Source: Sebastes aleutianus | Lineage: Eukaryota > Chordata > Actinopteri > Perciformes > Sebastidae | Length of the DNA stretch: 64,000 nucleotides | NCBI GenBank assembly: GCA_916700875.1 | Contig: CAKAKS010000067.1 | Location: 28,090,433 to 28,154,432 of the forward strand | Direction of reading: 5' to 3' | Shown here: in pieces, positions 47,161 to 60,420 of the stretch | Layout: each line of letters begins with the position of its first letter | Position numbering within the stretch: position 1 is the stretch's first letter | The notes under the pieces: generated by a model | What the model saw: only the letters and a program-made list of their open reading frames with translations | Databases searched by the model: none | What the model was told of the DNA's origin: nothing | Position numbers and translations under genes: made by a program

Positions 47161-50100
47161 TAAAGCTTCAGTAGGCAGAATGCAGTGAATTATTGAGTAT
47201 TAATAAAGTTAATAGTTACAACTCATAAACCATTTACAAGGTACGCTTTACCAGATTATTATTACTGTACTATTACTTTTATTACAATTATGTCTGTCCC
47301 AAAAAGTCAAAACTTACCTCAGCTCATAAGAATAATCTATGTGGTTGTTTATCCAGCTTCTTGCAACTGATACTTACAATAACTCTCTAACGTGACAACA
47401 AGCTGCATTTGGTTTATGGTATCATATTCTGGCTAAACCATAAAGATATTAAATCTATGCGGAGGAGACAGTCCCACATTCACTATGACATGTATGTTTG
47501 TACTTGTATGTATGTGAGGAAGAGACACAGGGAGAGATCAGGGACAAGGGATGAAGATAAAGACACAGACAGACAGAATGACCTGAGATGAAGAAAACAC
47601 ATCATCCTGGATAACTGGACGTCGTCTATTTCAGGGGGCTGATCTCTCTTTCTCTCTCACACACACACATCTTTGATACGTCGTGCTGTCCATTTGAGGA
47701 ATGTTCCCGTCAACCAGGAAGTCCACGCCTGGTTGTCATGTAACCCCTTTGATCCATCACGCGAGCCACTTCCTGATCCCTCACCCCTTCATAGCGACTG
47801 ATCATCACTCACATGACACGCTCCCTACATCACACCGGGCATGTGTTCGTGTCACTAACGGACAGAAAGGCTGCCGTATTCAGGTTGACATCAGCGGTGC
47901 TCCCGGCTACTAACAGAATGATGATGGAGGTGAAACTGATACGTGCCGACAACAAAGAGAAAACGTCTTCAAGGCCTTTTACGCACTGTGAGTATCATCA
48001 AAGACGGCGGATGGCGACGAACACTACCAAAGAAGACAGTTATCCTGAAAATCGTTACCCTCATGTTCAATCGCTCATTTAATTGTGGCTGTAAAAGCAA
48101 CATTGGTTCCTATTTTAGGCTATACATTTAACGATACATTTTTTTCTTATATGTAATTTAAAAGTCACCTCCAAACTTCATCCACTCCACCCTTCATAAC
48201 GTCAGCACGGATGAAAAACAAAGAGTTCTGGAGAAGAGAAAAGAAAGAAAGGAAGAAAGAAGGAAAGAAGCGAGCCGTGGATTCTAATAGAATCTTAACT
48301 CATCTCTCACTAAAAGCCTCCTCCAGAAACAATTACAGATAAAAAATGAACATTGCCTATTTCAAACAGAACATGCGCACATTCATAACCCCCTAAACCA
48401 ATTGTAAAAATGTCTCCTTCTCTGGATGAGCTGCAAATGTTTTCAGACTAATACCGTTTCCCTCATCAATCGGGCCGCTAATGACTGCGAGGCTTCGGAG
48501 TTGATGTGAGGGAAGGGGTCGCTGGCACATTACTTTGTCTGGAGAGCGTTGTCTGCAAACTCTGGGGAGTGATGCTTTACGGTAAAGGTGAAACCCACAC
48601 AGTTTACGCATGTGGTTCCTGTGATCCGAGACTCTTCAATCAATATTGACTAACTTTCTAACGGAGAGCCAAGATTATCATTTGTGACGTTATGGAGGGG
48701 CGGAGACATTTATAATAAATTGTAGTGGACTTTGTGAACTTACGGGGTGTTTTTTGCAACTTTTATGTGAAAAGGAGAAGATGGAATTGAGGATGTAGCT
48801 AATAATTAGCAAAATAAACTAGTCAAACTATGGCTATGCTCAGAAAGCAGGTAAAACCTGCCATCGCAACACCCTCTACAAAATGACTTTATCACTGCAG
48901 ACATTTTGACTTGTCATAGTAGGAACAGCATTAACAATGGTTATGTTCCATTGTCCAGTGTCCATGACAGTGATGCTGCGTTCCATTTGAACTGAAAAGT
49001 TGGACTTCCCAGTCTGAAATTTTCACTGGAACGCCCCCCCTGAAGTCGGATTTTCAACTCGTAAAGTCGGACGAACTTCACCAACCCCCCACCTAAAGAT
49101 CCAAGTTGGCTGGTTTATGCAACGCAACCACTTAGGTCGTGGTTGACGTTAACTTCACTGACGAATGACTCACATGATTCACGGGGCTGACGATACTAAA
49201 TGACCCACATGACTGACAATAGCGACGAGTCAGGTGACTAAAGACTGACGTGACAGACACGAACAGCGGTCTCCTGGTTGAAAGTCTTGTGTTTGTTTGA
49301 CCCATCCATCCCCGCTCCCACCAGCCCTTAGCGAACTCTCGTGCTATTAATATCACTTGTTCCGACCGTCGAATAAAGCCACGGATGGGTTTACATTGGA
49401 GTTAGTCGAAAGCCCGGTTTGTCACATACTATTCCTAAAGCGTGCCTCCGTGCGTGGGTTTCCGATGCCAAGGGGCGTTTACCAAACGGCGGTATTTGAC
49501 GAGTTGGGAGTGAGAATGGGTTGCTTTGGCACACTGATGAGAGCGACCCTTGCATTTGCAGTACGCATTACGAAATGGGTGTCTGTGGCGACATTCCCGC
49601 AAAAAATCCCAAGTGGCCTCTGGGAAGTGAGATCCAAAAACACACCTGCAATTACAGCTTATCGCCATAGGTGCCGCCAAAGAGAATAAAATGGAGATCT
49701 TCGAGATTGTAAATTTAAAGGCCTTGCACAGACCTTTACAGATGTTTTCAATTATTCTAGGCCTCTTCTCAGGTATGAGTTGGACAAAACAATGCTGGGA
49801 ATTGTGACAGGTCACCAAACTCCACAAATAAAGATGATAAAGGTGTAAGTTGCACCCTAAAAGAACGAGGAAACAAATAACGGAGATGGCAAACAGGTCG
49901 CCCATAGACACACCGCACAGCCAGAGCAGCGATGGAAGCTGCGAGGCTGAAGAAGTTTGGCAAAACACAACAAAATGCTCATTACCCTAAGTCATAAAAC
50001 TATAATACTCAAACTTGCATTATAAAAAAAACTAATTTACGCATTAAACACTCTACACTTGTTAAGCTTAGACTCTGTTATCATTACAAAGTCCACCACT

Positions 50101-53100
50101 TAAGCCTACAACATAAATACAAGGCTGCGGCGGGCTGTACAGTAAAAACACTTGAGAGTGCACATGCCTTCCATCAAAAATTAACTTGAGTAGCTTTGAT
50201 AATTATACGATGGTGTAAAATATTTAACAGCGAGTGGAGGGAGAGAGCTGTTTAGAGCAGCGCGAACGAACATCAACTTCATCCAGAACAATAACAATTA
50301 CAAACTGCTTACTGCTCTCTCGGCCACTGCGTATCTCACTGTGTCTCACTTATTCCACTTTGTCTCTCTCTCTCTCTTTCTCTCTCTCTCTGTGTGGTTT
50401 TCTTTCTGCACCTTTCTATTTGCATCCCTCTCTGCGGTGAAGGGAGGGAGGGGAAGGGAAGGAGATGATTTAAGGTAATGAGAGGAGTAAAACATCATTA
50501 GTGCAAATTAACTTTTGTCAGCTGAGGTGATCTTGGTGGGGGCGCTTCTGTCACCGGCGGCAGCTCAGATAATGGCAATTTATGCATTAACGTGTGTTAC
50601 AGTGTGTGTGTGTGTGTAAGTTTCATTTTGTGTGTGTGTGTATGTGTGTGAATGTGCGCGTGAGATTATGGCCACCGAGGACGCTTTCAGTCTTAAAGGG
50701 CAAGTCCAATCTTTTGAAAAGGCCTTTCTCAGACACCACCAGATGTTTTGGTATACCAGCAAAAGGCTGGCCAACACGGAAAGATTTTTCCCCACAGAGA
50801 CCCCATACGTAACGACATGTTATGTTAAATTGAACCGTTTTGTTGTTGAGTTGGTGAGCAACGATTTGGCCAAAATACCACACTCCAGATTCCATTCATG
50901 AACAATAAGAGTCCCGACTGAAAAAAAGGGAAATCTCGCAAAATCTCTCGCAATCAAACGGGACTTTAGTATAAACAAACATGGCGGATGACGGGCAGGA
51001 AAAACTACTTTGTACTGAAAATTGGAGGATGAAGTCATGTAGACATGCCAAATAAACACTTGCAATGTTGCCACAAATTAACAAGTTGGTCCTCCATTTC
51101 TGAGGTCCATCTTTATGCTTTGTGTTTTGCATTAGCTCATGCATTAGCCGCATCCGCCATGACGGCAGTGGTTGTCCTTCCTTCTTCAGTCGGCTTGGTT
51201 CTCAATTGGCTATCGTTCTTTCCCACATGATGGGAATCCTCGGGGTTCCCCACACACAACAGGATATCCGATCGTAAATTTTGAACATGTTTAATATTTA
51301 CGATTTGAGATCGGCACGGCCAGGTTGGACTTTCGAGCCGATCGGGGGATGTAAAAAACACTCTTAACATACCTCACAGCACAGGAATATCTGGAAAGAT
51401 AATCTTTAGAACCATTGAAAAATTGGGGCTTTGCTGATGATTGTTGGGATCGGGCCCAAAATGGGCTTGATTCTCGTGTAGTGTGTATCCGGCATTATCT
51501 GAATACTATAGTTAAAGGTGAGAAGGCAAAGAACCAACAACTTGAACCAAAAGGTTGCAATTATGTTGTAATTGGGAACTAAATATCTTCCTGATATTAG
51601 TTTGAAACATATTATACCTACAACAAAAACATATTTCTGACTTAGCAATAAGTGTTACAGGTGCATGTTGCTCTCTGCGTGTCTCCTTCTCTCTCTCTAT
51701 CTTTCTGTCTTCCCAGCTCTGGCAGCAGAGGGAGGCATGGTCATGTTTAATGCATGTGGTTTGTGTTGCACTCAGCGCTGGAGAATGGGCTCCAGTCCAT
51801 TAATTAGTAACAAACGGTCGTTGGAAACAAGACAGGCCCGGCACAGGTCAACCAGCTCCAAGGTCTGGAGTGATGTGGACACTGATGTCTGCCCTGGGCC
51901 ATCTACAGTCTGCAGCTGGGCTCCACGCCGCCTCTTAACGGAGTCACAATGTGTACAACGCTGGGCACAGTCCGTCCTGAATTACTTATTTGGGATGCCA
52001 ATACTGGTGGCTGTTTGTGCACGACTAGTGCTGCATATAGTGGATGGTTCAAAAAAGAAAAGGGCATGATGACTGCAAGAGGTTCAGTATGCATTTAGTT
52101 CAAATAATGTAATTTCTATGGAACATGGAAATTAGGGGAGATGGGGGGATGACGTGTAACAATAGTCCCTGGCAACACTTGAACCAGACATGCTGCAGCT
52201 ACATGGTCAGCATCTTAAATCCCTAGAATACCAGGACACACCTAGTACAACATAATATCAGGGTTTTCCTGCTTCAATATGGCAGCTTGTGCAACTGATG
52301 CTGTTTTGATTTACAAGCTCTCTTAATTTATTTTCCATACCAAACTTCTGAAGTTCTAATTGTTCATTTCAAATTATTTTTAAATTTATTTCAACGTCAA
52401 ATCATAACAGAAGTTATCTCAAGAGACTTTTCATATACAGCAGGTCAAGGCCGTACTCTATAATTTAGAGACCCAACAAGAGATCCCCCATGAGCAAGAA
52501 CTCCATGCGACAGTGGCAAGAAAAAAACGTCCCTTTAGCGGGTGGAAACCTCGGGCAGAACCGGCTCTGGGTGGGCGGCCATCTGCCTCGATCCTTTTCA
52601 CGAAATCAAACCCCATTTTTGATGCTATTTATGGTCTGCATGTTTGCTAAAATAGCCATCCAATGTGTTTGCGATCAGTAATTACCGTCATAGTAGTTTT
52701 AATTGGGAGTGGCGGAGTCCGCCATTTCCAAGCTGGATTCAGATCGCCTACCTAAGTACAAGAGTATCACAGAAACCAATTTGTGTGATTAATTCGCACA
52801 TAAATATATTTTTTTTAAATGTTATTTTTGTCGTGAGTACTTTCACACAGAACGCAAATATCTTGTGGCAAAAAAGGGACTTTTTTGGGTTTTTTTTAAC
52901 TTTTTTTTCTGAGCTTTTGCACCACAAATAAAGGTATTAACCAATCACGTTGTGCGCCTATATTTATGAAACAACAACACGGAGGCTCCGCAGTCTGAAC
53001 TAACATGGACAATTTCTTCTTTCAACCTTGACAATGGCAGCGCAGACCAAATCCATACCTTCCGTTCTTACCTTTCACAATAAAAGCCCTAGACATATAA

Positions 53101-53588
53101 TATTCGCAGGGGAGTATTTGGCATTTTCGTGTTGTTTATTCTTCACGCCCTCGTGGGTAAAGGCCTTGATCCAGCACAATTTTATCTCATCATATCAGCC
53201 TCACTGCTTGCAGCCGTATCAGAACCATATTTCTAAGTCGTGACTCAAGGAGTTTTTGCTGTAGACACCACAGATGTCGCCAAATCAACAAGGGTTGAAA
53301 TACTAAAAATTGAAACTTTAAATAAATGACAATTAAGGCCTTGTTTGATGTAGTCAGGATTATTTTAACTGCTAATATTTGTGTAAGCATCAGAGTTTCA
53401 GTATATTGTAGGTTTAAAAAAATGTCAATATCATGTGTCATGATTAATTGTTTTGTTTTGAGTATTTAAAGCAAGATTTTACTCAGAGCTACTCAAAATG
53501 TTTCCTGTATTTTCAGGACTCTCTACAAAGGATATCAGTTAATTAACCAGTAGGAATAAATTATTTGTAATTATCACCACAGGACCAA

Positions 53589-53648
<60 letters not shown>

Positions 53649-54106
53649 GAGAAAGGGAGATACAAATCTTGTATGTTAATCAAGCCATGATGAATTGTCC
53701 ATGTTCATACAAACACGGCCCCTTCATGAGTCCCCTGTGCATTCCTATCACACACACACGCGCACACATACACACGCACACGCACACTCACACACACGCA
53801 CACAAACAGCACAACAGAGTGGGCGGAGAGGAGAGAATTAATTCTATGAAGTGAGTTGGCAAGGAGACACTGTATGTAGATAAGTGGTGGGGGTGTGGAC
53901 GATAAGTGTGCGTGTGTGTGTGTGTGTGTGTGTGTTTGAGTGTGTGTTTGAGTGTGTGAGAAAGTAAGGGATTAAGTGACCACTATTACGTGCATATGTG
54001 TGTGTGTGTGTAGAATGCCAAGCAAGGTATGGATGTATACAATATACTAAGCAAGGTGTTACTGTGTGTGCGTGTGTGTGTGTGTGTGCGTGTGTGCGTG
54101 TGTGTG

Positions 54107-54160
<54 letters not shown>

Positions 54161-54602
54161 AACATAAGTAGTGTACCGTTGTCATCCCGGTCGCCGTGGC
54201 AATGACATATCTTAATCTGCTTAGTTAGCGGCCAGGGGTCTTTAGCTAACGGATTATCAGCCAGATTTGAGTAATAGACTCCTCATTTAGCTTTAATGCG
54301 TTTTGCATAGAGAGCAACCTCCCCTCATCACTCTTTAAGATGAATCGGCTTCCCAGCTACAAGATAAAGGAAAAAAAAAAAAAAAAAAACTTCTAAAGAT
54401 ATTAGTCTGCCAGCAACTGCATAAATCATAACATTTTGCTAATGGAGGCAAAGTTAAAACACTAACACAGCCCTCTGTAGTGTGCGGACACTACACTATG
54501 CACACATACTGTACACACTCGGGTAAGCAAACATACACACGCATAATGGTAATACTATTTCACATTAGAATCCTTTTTCTTAAATTTAACTCTCCATTAC
54601 AT
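47161..54602. other. Gene-free stretch with repeats and (GA)n/(TG)n arrays
   Basis: No gene is supported. Repeat-like segments lie at 48970-49090 (GTTCCATTTGAACTGAAAAG), 49390-49530, 50890-51370 and 52905-53100. Simple arrays lie at 50361-50391 (CT), 53592-53645 (GA), 53750-53807 (CA mixture), 53909-53934 and 54064-54160 (TG), and an A-run at 54369-54388. The 177-residue minus-strand frame at 49435-49968 lacks domain features and overlaps the 49390-49530 repeat. Confidence 0.45.
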
Positions 54603-55179
54603 GGCTGAGTTTAACCCGTACTCATAATCACCCGTTTTGAATGTTATCAGCCGATTGAATGGGCGTTATCAGTGGTTAATATGACCATTCTAATGGTTCA
54701 GACAGACACCGACCACGTTGTGAATTGAAAAACAACTTTAGGTTTAGGCAACATAACTACGTGGTTAGGTTTAGGAAAAGATTGTGGTTTGGGTTCAAAT
54801 AAGTACTACGTACGTCAGTAAAAAAAGTACCATAAAATAAGTCAACGTTCACTTTTCACACAGGACGCTAACAGCGGACTCACGGATGAAAGTGTTTGTT
54901 TGACCAATCACCCCCGTCCGCCACCCCATGTGGACTTTGTCGCTTTTTATACTACGCTACACTTGACTTCCTGCTTTGTTCCCATCATAAATACTACAGC
55001 CAGTAGAGGTTGGTGTCATCTTCCTGTATTCGTATCGGTGATTAACCATGTGAATAGATGATAATGGCCTTCTGAATCTACTAGTAGGTGTAGCAGGCCC
55101 CTTCTAATCCATAGCTATGAGGCTGATAACGGCCATTCAATTGGCTGATAACATTTAACGCGGGCGTCCTAATCCAGCC
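54603..55179. mobile_element. Foldback MITE, ~577 bp
   Basis: The ends read GGCTGAGTTTAACCCG at the left and, reverse-complemented, GGCTGGATTAGGACGCCCG at the right. The inner arms at about 54638-54672 and 55122-55157 are clear reverse complements (ATGTTATCAGCCGATTGAAT against ATGTTATCAGCCAATTGAAT). The interior has repeated TTAGG(T)TTAGGCAA and GTGGTTAGGTTTAGG phrases. Decayed relatives lie at 38350-38640 and 44795-44890. No coding capacity is seen. Confidence 0.7.
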
Positions 55180-56234
55180 CAGTCGCGCAACAGTTCGTGA
55201 AATAGTCACGAAATTGAAAAATCAAAAGTTTAACATAAAAATGCTGTTGCAGTGTACTTTTTGTTTTATGTAAATCATTTTTAGAGACCTAATTAGAGCT
55301 CAACTTAACCACTAAACCACAAGAAAACAACGGTAAAGATAAGAGTCAAGTCTGAACAAATAAACATAAACACCTCTTGATCACCTTGCAGCCTAATTTC
55401 CATTTAAATGCTAAACCCAAATTCTTAAATAACAGATGACCTGCAAATTATTTAGTATTGTGCGTATACTTAGTCCTTGTAAGTGTACAAAGAGCATATG
55501 AACACACACACACACACACACACACACTGTGTAAACAGTGGGACATCCTGTAAATGATCCAGCGCCCTGACATAAAGGTTACCTGTATTTACATCCACAG
55601 TACCTGCAGGAGACCTACAGCTCTCCCTTTTGTTTCAATGATCATTTATCATCTGATATCATTACATTATCTCACCCGCCTCAGTGTTTTACAAGTCATT
55701 TTGTTGATACATTTTTTGTGAATACAGGTACAAAATTAAGGTTGTATTAATTCCTGAGCAACAGATAGTAAACACTGATTGGAAAGTATTTGTTTTAAAT
55801 GGTGAAAAAATGATAATTTCTTCTTTTTCAAAGAGCTTGTTTTCCCGCATTGCTGGATTTCTAGACCTTCAAACTCCTGTATAATCACGTAAAATCATCT
55901 GAATGGAGATATAAGTCTACAGTATGCTGAGGTTGAATGTGTGTGTGACACTTACGGTATGTTTTACCTTTAGACACACCTCATTAGATACTTCTTCCTC
56001 CACACCACCAACGTGTGTATTTGTTTATTGCAACCAAGTGAAAGATGCATGTAAAAAAAAAAAGAAAAGGTGCATGCCACAAAATCCAAGTCTCTCTCTC
56101 TCACACACACATGCACACACACATGCACACACATAGATATTCACCCACAAACAAACACAGACAAAGCAGCCCAAGGCCTACCACTGCCATCACACACGCG
56201 ACTTGGCCTGTCTGTGTGACACGCGCAGTTTGTT

Positions 56235-56372
56235 TGGTAGTTTTAATTTGACAGGGCTCTGAATAGAGCTTCTGAAACGCACACATTCACACTCACACAC
56301 ACACACACACACTTCCTCAGACCTACACACACACACACACACACACCTTTAATTTGACAGCGCTCTAACAAG
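56235..56372 (+). repeat. ~110-bp tandem duplication with mini-hairpins
   Basis: TTTAATTTGACAG(G/C)GCTCT then A-rich spacer then AGAGC occurs at 56239-56270 and 56347-56376. Each copy contains a small hairpin (GCTCT, 5-base loop, AGAGC). The unit between the copies is mainly (CA)n sequence. Confidence 0.75.
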
Positions 56373-58474
56373 AGCCTGCTGCTTGTCAAATGTTCTCCAG
56401 TGGCAGCAGGGATCCGCAGAGCCGAGGGGGTTCTGTTCAAGGACATCTGTGAAAAACACACACACACACACACACACTCACACACTCCTCCACTAACACA
56501 CACTCGCTTTGAATAGGCTGAGCGAGGCAGCCCGCTGCACCACACGATGGGAGAGAGGCTGCACACACGCTGAGGGGTTTCTACACTGCTGTTTCCTCTC
56601 ACTCTCCATCCTCCTCTCTCCCTTCTATGTCTCTCCGTCTTTTTTTTCTTTCCCCTCTTTATCTAACATTCCATCGCTTTTTTTTTTGGCGCCTCTTTTG
56701 GTCTTAAGTAGAGGGCTGAGGGGCTGAGATAGACCAGGGGAGATTTTGATGACGGCTCCCTGTCTGGTCCAACAAGCCGATTCCCTCAACCCGCACACAC
56801 ACACACACACATAAAGACACACGCATCAATTTTTCTCTTCATTCTTCAATCCAAAACACCAGGAGACCTTTTAAAGTTACTCAAAGGCGGATGGGACTTT
56901 GGTCCTGATCCTCTGGATTTCATCCCCATTGAAGGTGTGTGTGTGTGTGTGTTTGTGTGATGCATTTGTTCCTCTTTGTGTGTGTGTGTGTGTGTGTAGG
57001 AGCTCCCATGCTGCCTCGGACTCAGCTTCCACGAGACACTTTGCTCATTAGAGGGAAGAGAGGGCGACTTGAGTGACTTCTCGTCGGCTCCCCGCTCAAC
57101 TTGATCACAAGGCCGGTCCCGCGGAGCCGGACAGAAAGTCGAGGTTTCGACAGCGTGTGTGTGAAAAAAATACAGCGTGACACACCTGGGTATATGTGTG
57201 TGTGTGTGTGTGTGTGTGAAGAGATAAGAATGGGAGGACTGTAAAGATTACAAGGAGGCATGCAGTAATGAAAAATGATCTATCTATGTAACAAATGAAT
57301 ACAAATCCTAGCATTAAAAAAAACAAATTTAGATAAAGTAGCAGCATGTAAAGGGGGAAAAATCATCATCATTGGCCATAAAATCACAGACTTAAAATGA
57401 AAATGTCAAACATTATACAAAATCACCAGAGAAAGAGGCGCAGAGATTTGCCATTAGATCCTATCTGTTACGATGTGTGTGTGCCTGTCAGATAAAATAC
57501 TGCACTTCCCAAACGCAATGATCTAGCAAGGGGGTTCACAGGGAAGCATCCAAAATGTCAACATGTACATAAATACAAAAAAAAAAAATATTTCGATTCG
57601 GAGTGACATTAAACCGAGGAGGGAAATTGTTGCCGATAATAAACGGATCTCTGAAAGAAAAGTTCATTTCGGGGCTTATTTTGCGCGATAACCAGCGATC
57701 CAAAGTGCAGAAGGGGAAACATTGGTTTTAAGATTTTGATTGTATTTTCCGATAAATCTGGCACTGATGTGACTCCGTACCGGAGACGCTCGCGGGTCTT
57801 TGCGATGATGAAAAGCCACCCCGGATTATTTGAATCCTGTAAATCACGGCTAAAAGTCAACGTGGAAAGCCAAGGTCTATGAAACTATCAACGTGGAATA
57901 GAGAACATAGACGATATGTTACCGCATTGCCAAGTGCCACCACTTAATACCATTAATCTTGGTGCACCCCCCTCCTCCACCCTTCCCACCCTCCCTCCTC
58001 ATCTCTCTCACTCCATCTCTGCGTTGGAGTGCTTGGCGTCCTCTAAAAGTATGGATCTTGACCGCAGCCATTTTCCGTGGAAGAGGGAAAGGCTAAAGAG
58101 AAAGCGCTGACCCCTCTTCGTCGCAATTTTCCCCTCATCAACTTGTGAGACTTCATTAACTTCCACGGGGTAATTTCTTCTCTCAGTGCGTTTCTGAGAG
58201 GAGGGGTGTTATGACGTTTTCTTCCCATCCATCCGTTCCCAGCCATTCTCTTTTCTAGCCTTTATCTCCCATCCTTAACTGAATAGACTCTTTCTTTAGT
58301 TCTTTAATTAGAAATTTACTTTGATGTTAGAAAAATTACAAGAAATGGATTTTAGGAAAGTAATGCTGCTACCTTAATAACAATAATAATCTTAATTTTG
58401 ATTAAGAAGATGTTATTTCTTGGTGCACAAATAAGCCAACATAACCTTTCATATTTTTTTTCACCAATTCACAG

Positions 58475-58507
58475 CCGTGCAAACCTGCACAGGAGAAGCG
58501 TCTGAAG
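58475..58507 (+). other. Possible 33-bp microexon (unidentified)
   Basis: A T-rich tract ends with ACAG (58471-58474). Then come 33 bp, a multiple of three with an open frame (PCKPAQEKRLK), and GTAACG as a donor. Sites of this quality occur by chance in 64 kb, and I do not recognise the peptide. Confidence 0.15.
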
Positions 58508-58889
58508 GTAACGTTTCACCGCCTTTATCCCTCAGGAGTCCAGAATAAAACATCCACTGCTGAACCTGATCGCTTGATGCTCAGTCGAGGCCTCAGTGAG
58601 ATGTTGCTTGATGGGAACTGTGAGTCAATGCTGCCCTCTTCAGGAATATGAATGTGACTGCACAGAGGAAATGTCATCCAGATATTTGTATTTGCCTCAT
58701 AGTGTCAGGTGTCTCAGGGATACAATCTACCAAACTGTGTGTTTATTGATTTGATTAAATCTCTGTACATGTAATTTGATAGTTGCTATGATATGGTGCT
58801 ACTGTGCTAAGTTGCAATCTGGGCTCACAGTCATTTTTAACCCCTTGTAGTGCTGGAGGAAGTACTCAAATATTTCACTTAAAGCAGCA

Positions 58890-59165
58890 GTGGGTAGAAA
58901 TGGAGCAAATATGATCAAAAATAAAAGTTATTTTTATAAAACGGTCACTATATCCTGACAGTAATGCATGAGACAGGTAATCTGAAAAAACTCATGTGCC
59001 TCTGTGTCCTCCGGTGCTTCTAATGGCATCTGCAAGATTTCACAGACCGGATGAAAACAACCAATCAGAGCCGAGCTGGAGTTTTGCCGTCTATCACTCG
59101 CACTTTGATTCAGAGTGAACGGGGCAACCGCTGACGACCTCCTCTGCCATTGAAACGATGGAGAA
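58890..59165 (+). repeat. Dispersed teleost repeat fragment
   Basis: Landmarks are AGTGGGTAGAAATGGAGCAA, AAACGGTCACTATATCCTGA, GCATGAGACAGGTAATCTGA and AACCAATCAGAGCCGAGCTG. This phrase order is characteristic of an abundant percomorph repeat. Only part is present, and its class is not clear from the sequence. Confidence 0.55.
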
Positions 59166-60420
59166 GACCACCATCAGGATCAAAGCGGCCCGTCTCATAT
59201 GCACTCCAGTAAGCGATGTTCATCCGTCTGTGCCGATATGTAAACTTTCCTCTTTCTCCCTTTCCTTCCGAGCAGCTCTACGTGATACATGAAGTGCCAG
59301 GGCCGGGCCTGGCGCAGAGACAAATGCCAGCCGCTCGCTCTTCCAAATGTCAAATCTGACATGTCGTAGACATTCGATAACCGTCCCTGCTGGACCGATT
59401 CAGAGCCACGCTCTTCAAACGGTCCCTAATGTCTCATGATGAGAGCGGGAGGAGGGGATTTGATCTGCCTCTGGGTACGAGGTGGAGGTCACGCTGACAC
59501 ACACACGCCCTCCGGTGATGACGCACGCAAAGTGACTCCTTCTGGGCATCGGCAACACAGTCAAGAGATCAACTGAAGTTCAAATAAAACAGCCCTCATA
59601 AACCAATATAAGAAATAGCTGCCATAAACTTTCCTCAAATGCTTTACACCTTAGTTTTGACTACAGCCTGTCCACCGCCTGTAAATGAACAATAAAAGCA
59701 GCACTCATTAACTTTCACTTTACATTTGAAACTAAAATATCAACTGCTATTTGTAGACCAGAGGTCGTGTTACAGAAACTTCTTAACGTGCAGATCCTAT
59801 GTTAATGGTGCCTTAAAATGAAACTTGTGAGCTCATGTTTACATGGGAAGTCGTGTACTGTACTTATGTACAGAAAAATTAACTTCCATGGCCTCTGCCA
59901 TTTCTGACAACGTCAACAAACACGTCACAACTCATGAACTCAGAGTTTTCAGAAACTTTCCACTTACGATGTTGTGAATACCACAAGAGGGCGGCGTTCT
60001 TATGAACTCATCTAGTGAACACGGTAAACATGACCCCCACTTGAAGGCACCATAACTTCTTTGGTAACCATGGTACCACTATTACATTATGTGCTCATGG
60101 TTTTCTTACATCATGTGCTGATTATATGAGCTTTTATTACATTATGAGTTGCTACAGGTGTTTAACTACTTTCCTACTGCATCTGGAGTGACACTGAAGT
60201 TTCTTGAACTGTGACAGCCAAACCTGTTTGAAATCATTTTATGTGGCAAATCCAAGGCATTTGGAATCATTACAAAAATAAATAGACTGACAAACTTTGC
60301 AATGAGCATTCTAATTTATTGAAGGCACATCAGTTAGAAAGAACACAATAGCTGTGCTGAACATATACATTCATTGTCAATCACCGTTTCCTAGAACTAA
60401 ATCAATTGGGTATCACATAT
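59166..60420. other. Gene-free stretch downstream of tmem53
   Basis: This holds the dispersed repeat 59870-60051 (partner of 1982-2166) and a repeat-poor GC-richer segment at 59255-59460. On the minus strand an AATAAA at 60320-60315 (TTTATT on plus) could be a tmem53 polyadenylation signal, about 700 bp beyond the stop codon. That link is inferred from position only. Confidence 0.4.
59870..60051 (+). repeat. Dispersed repeat, family shared with 1982-2166
   Basis: This is the same family and orientation as 1982-2166, with shared strings such as AAAATTAACTTCCATGG and GAACACGGTAAACA-GACCCC. No coding capacity is seen. Confidence 0.8.

Larger units (their letters stand above)
55180..58889. other. 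Gene-free stretch with (CA)n arrays and a repeat-poor block
   Basis: (CA)n or (TG)n arrays lie at 55503-55526, 56101-56131, 56289-56313, 56324-56345, 56456-56477, 56796-56811, 56935-56951, 56979-56997 and 57194-57218. A tandem duplication lies at 56235-56372. The part at 57590-57860 is repeat-poor and CpG-containing and may be regulatory (untested). One possible microexon at 58475-58507 is listed separately. Confidence 0.45.

Noticed and set aside
49435..49968. 177-residue minus-strand open frame, the longest not assigned to a gene
   Set aside because: It has no domain, no signal and no splice context, its composition is Cys/His/Ser-rich as expected from non-coding sequence, and it overlaps a dispersed repeat shared with 19955-20050.
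51665..52069. 134-residue frame starting with a hydrophobic leader-like segment
   Set aside because: The start resembles a signal peptide only because of a CT-rich tract. The rest has no family resemblance and no conserved cysteine pattern.
53844..54185. 113-residue frame rich in HTHTHT
   Set aside because: It is a direct translation of (TG)n/(CA)n microsatellites. The same applies to the frames at 42709-42951, 38912-39334 and 43298-43630.
1..60000. RNF220 coding exons expected near tmem53
   Set aside because: I looked on both strands for the RING finger and other recognisable RNF220 segments and found none, so no RNF220 feature is called.
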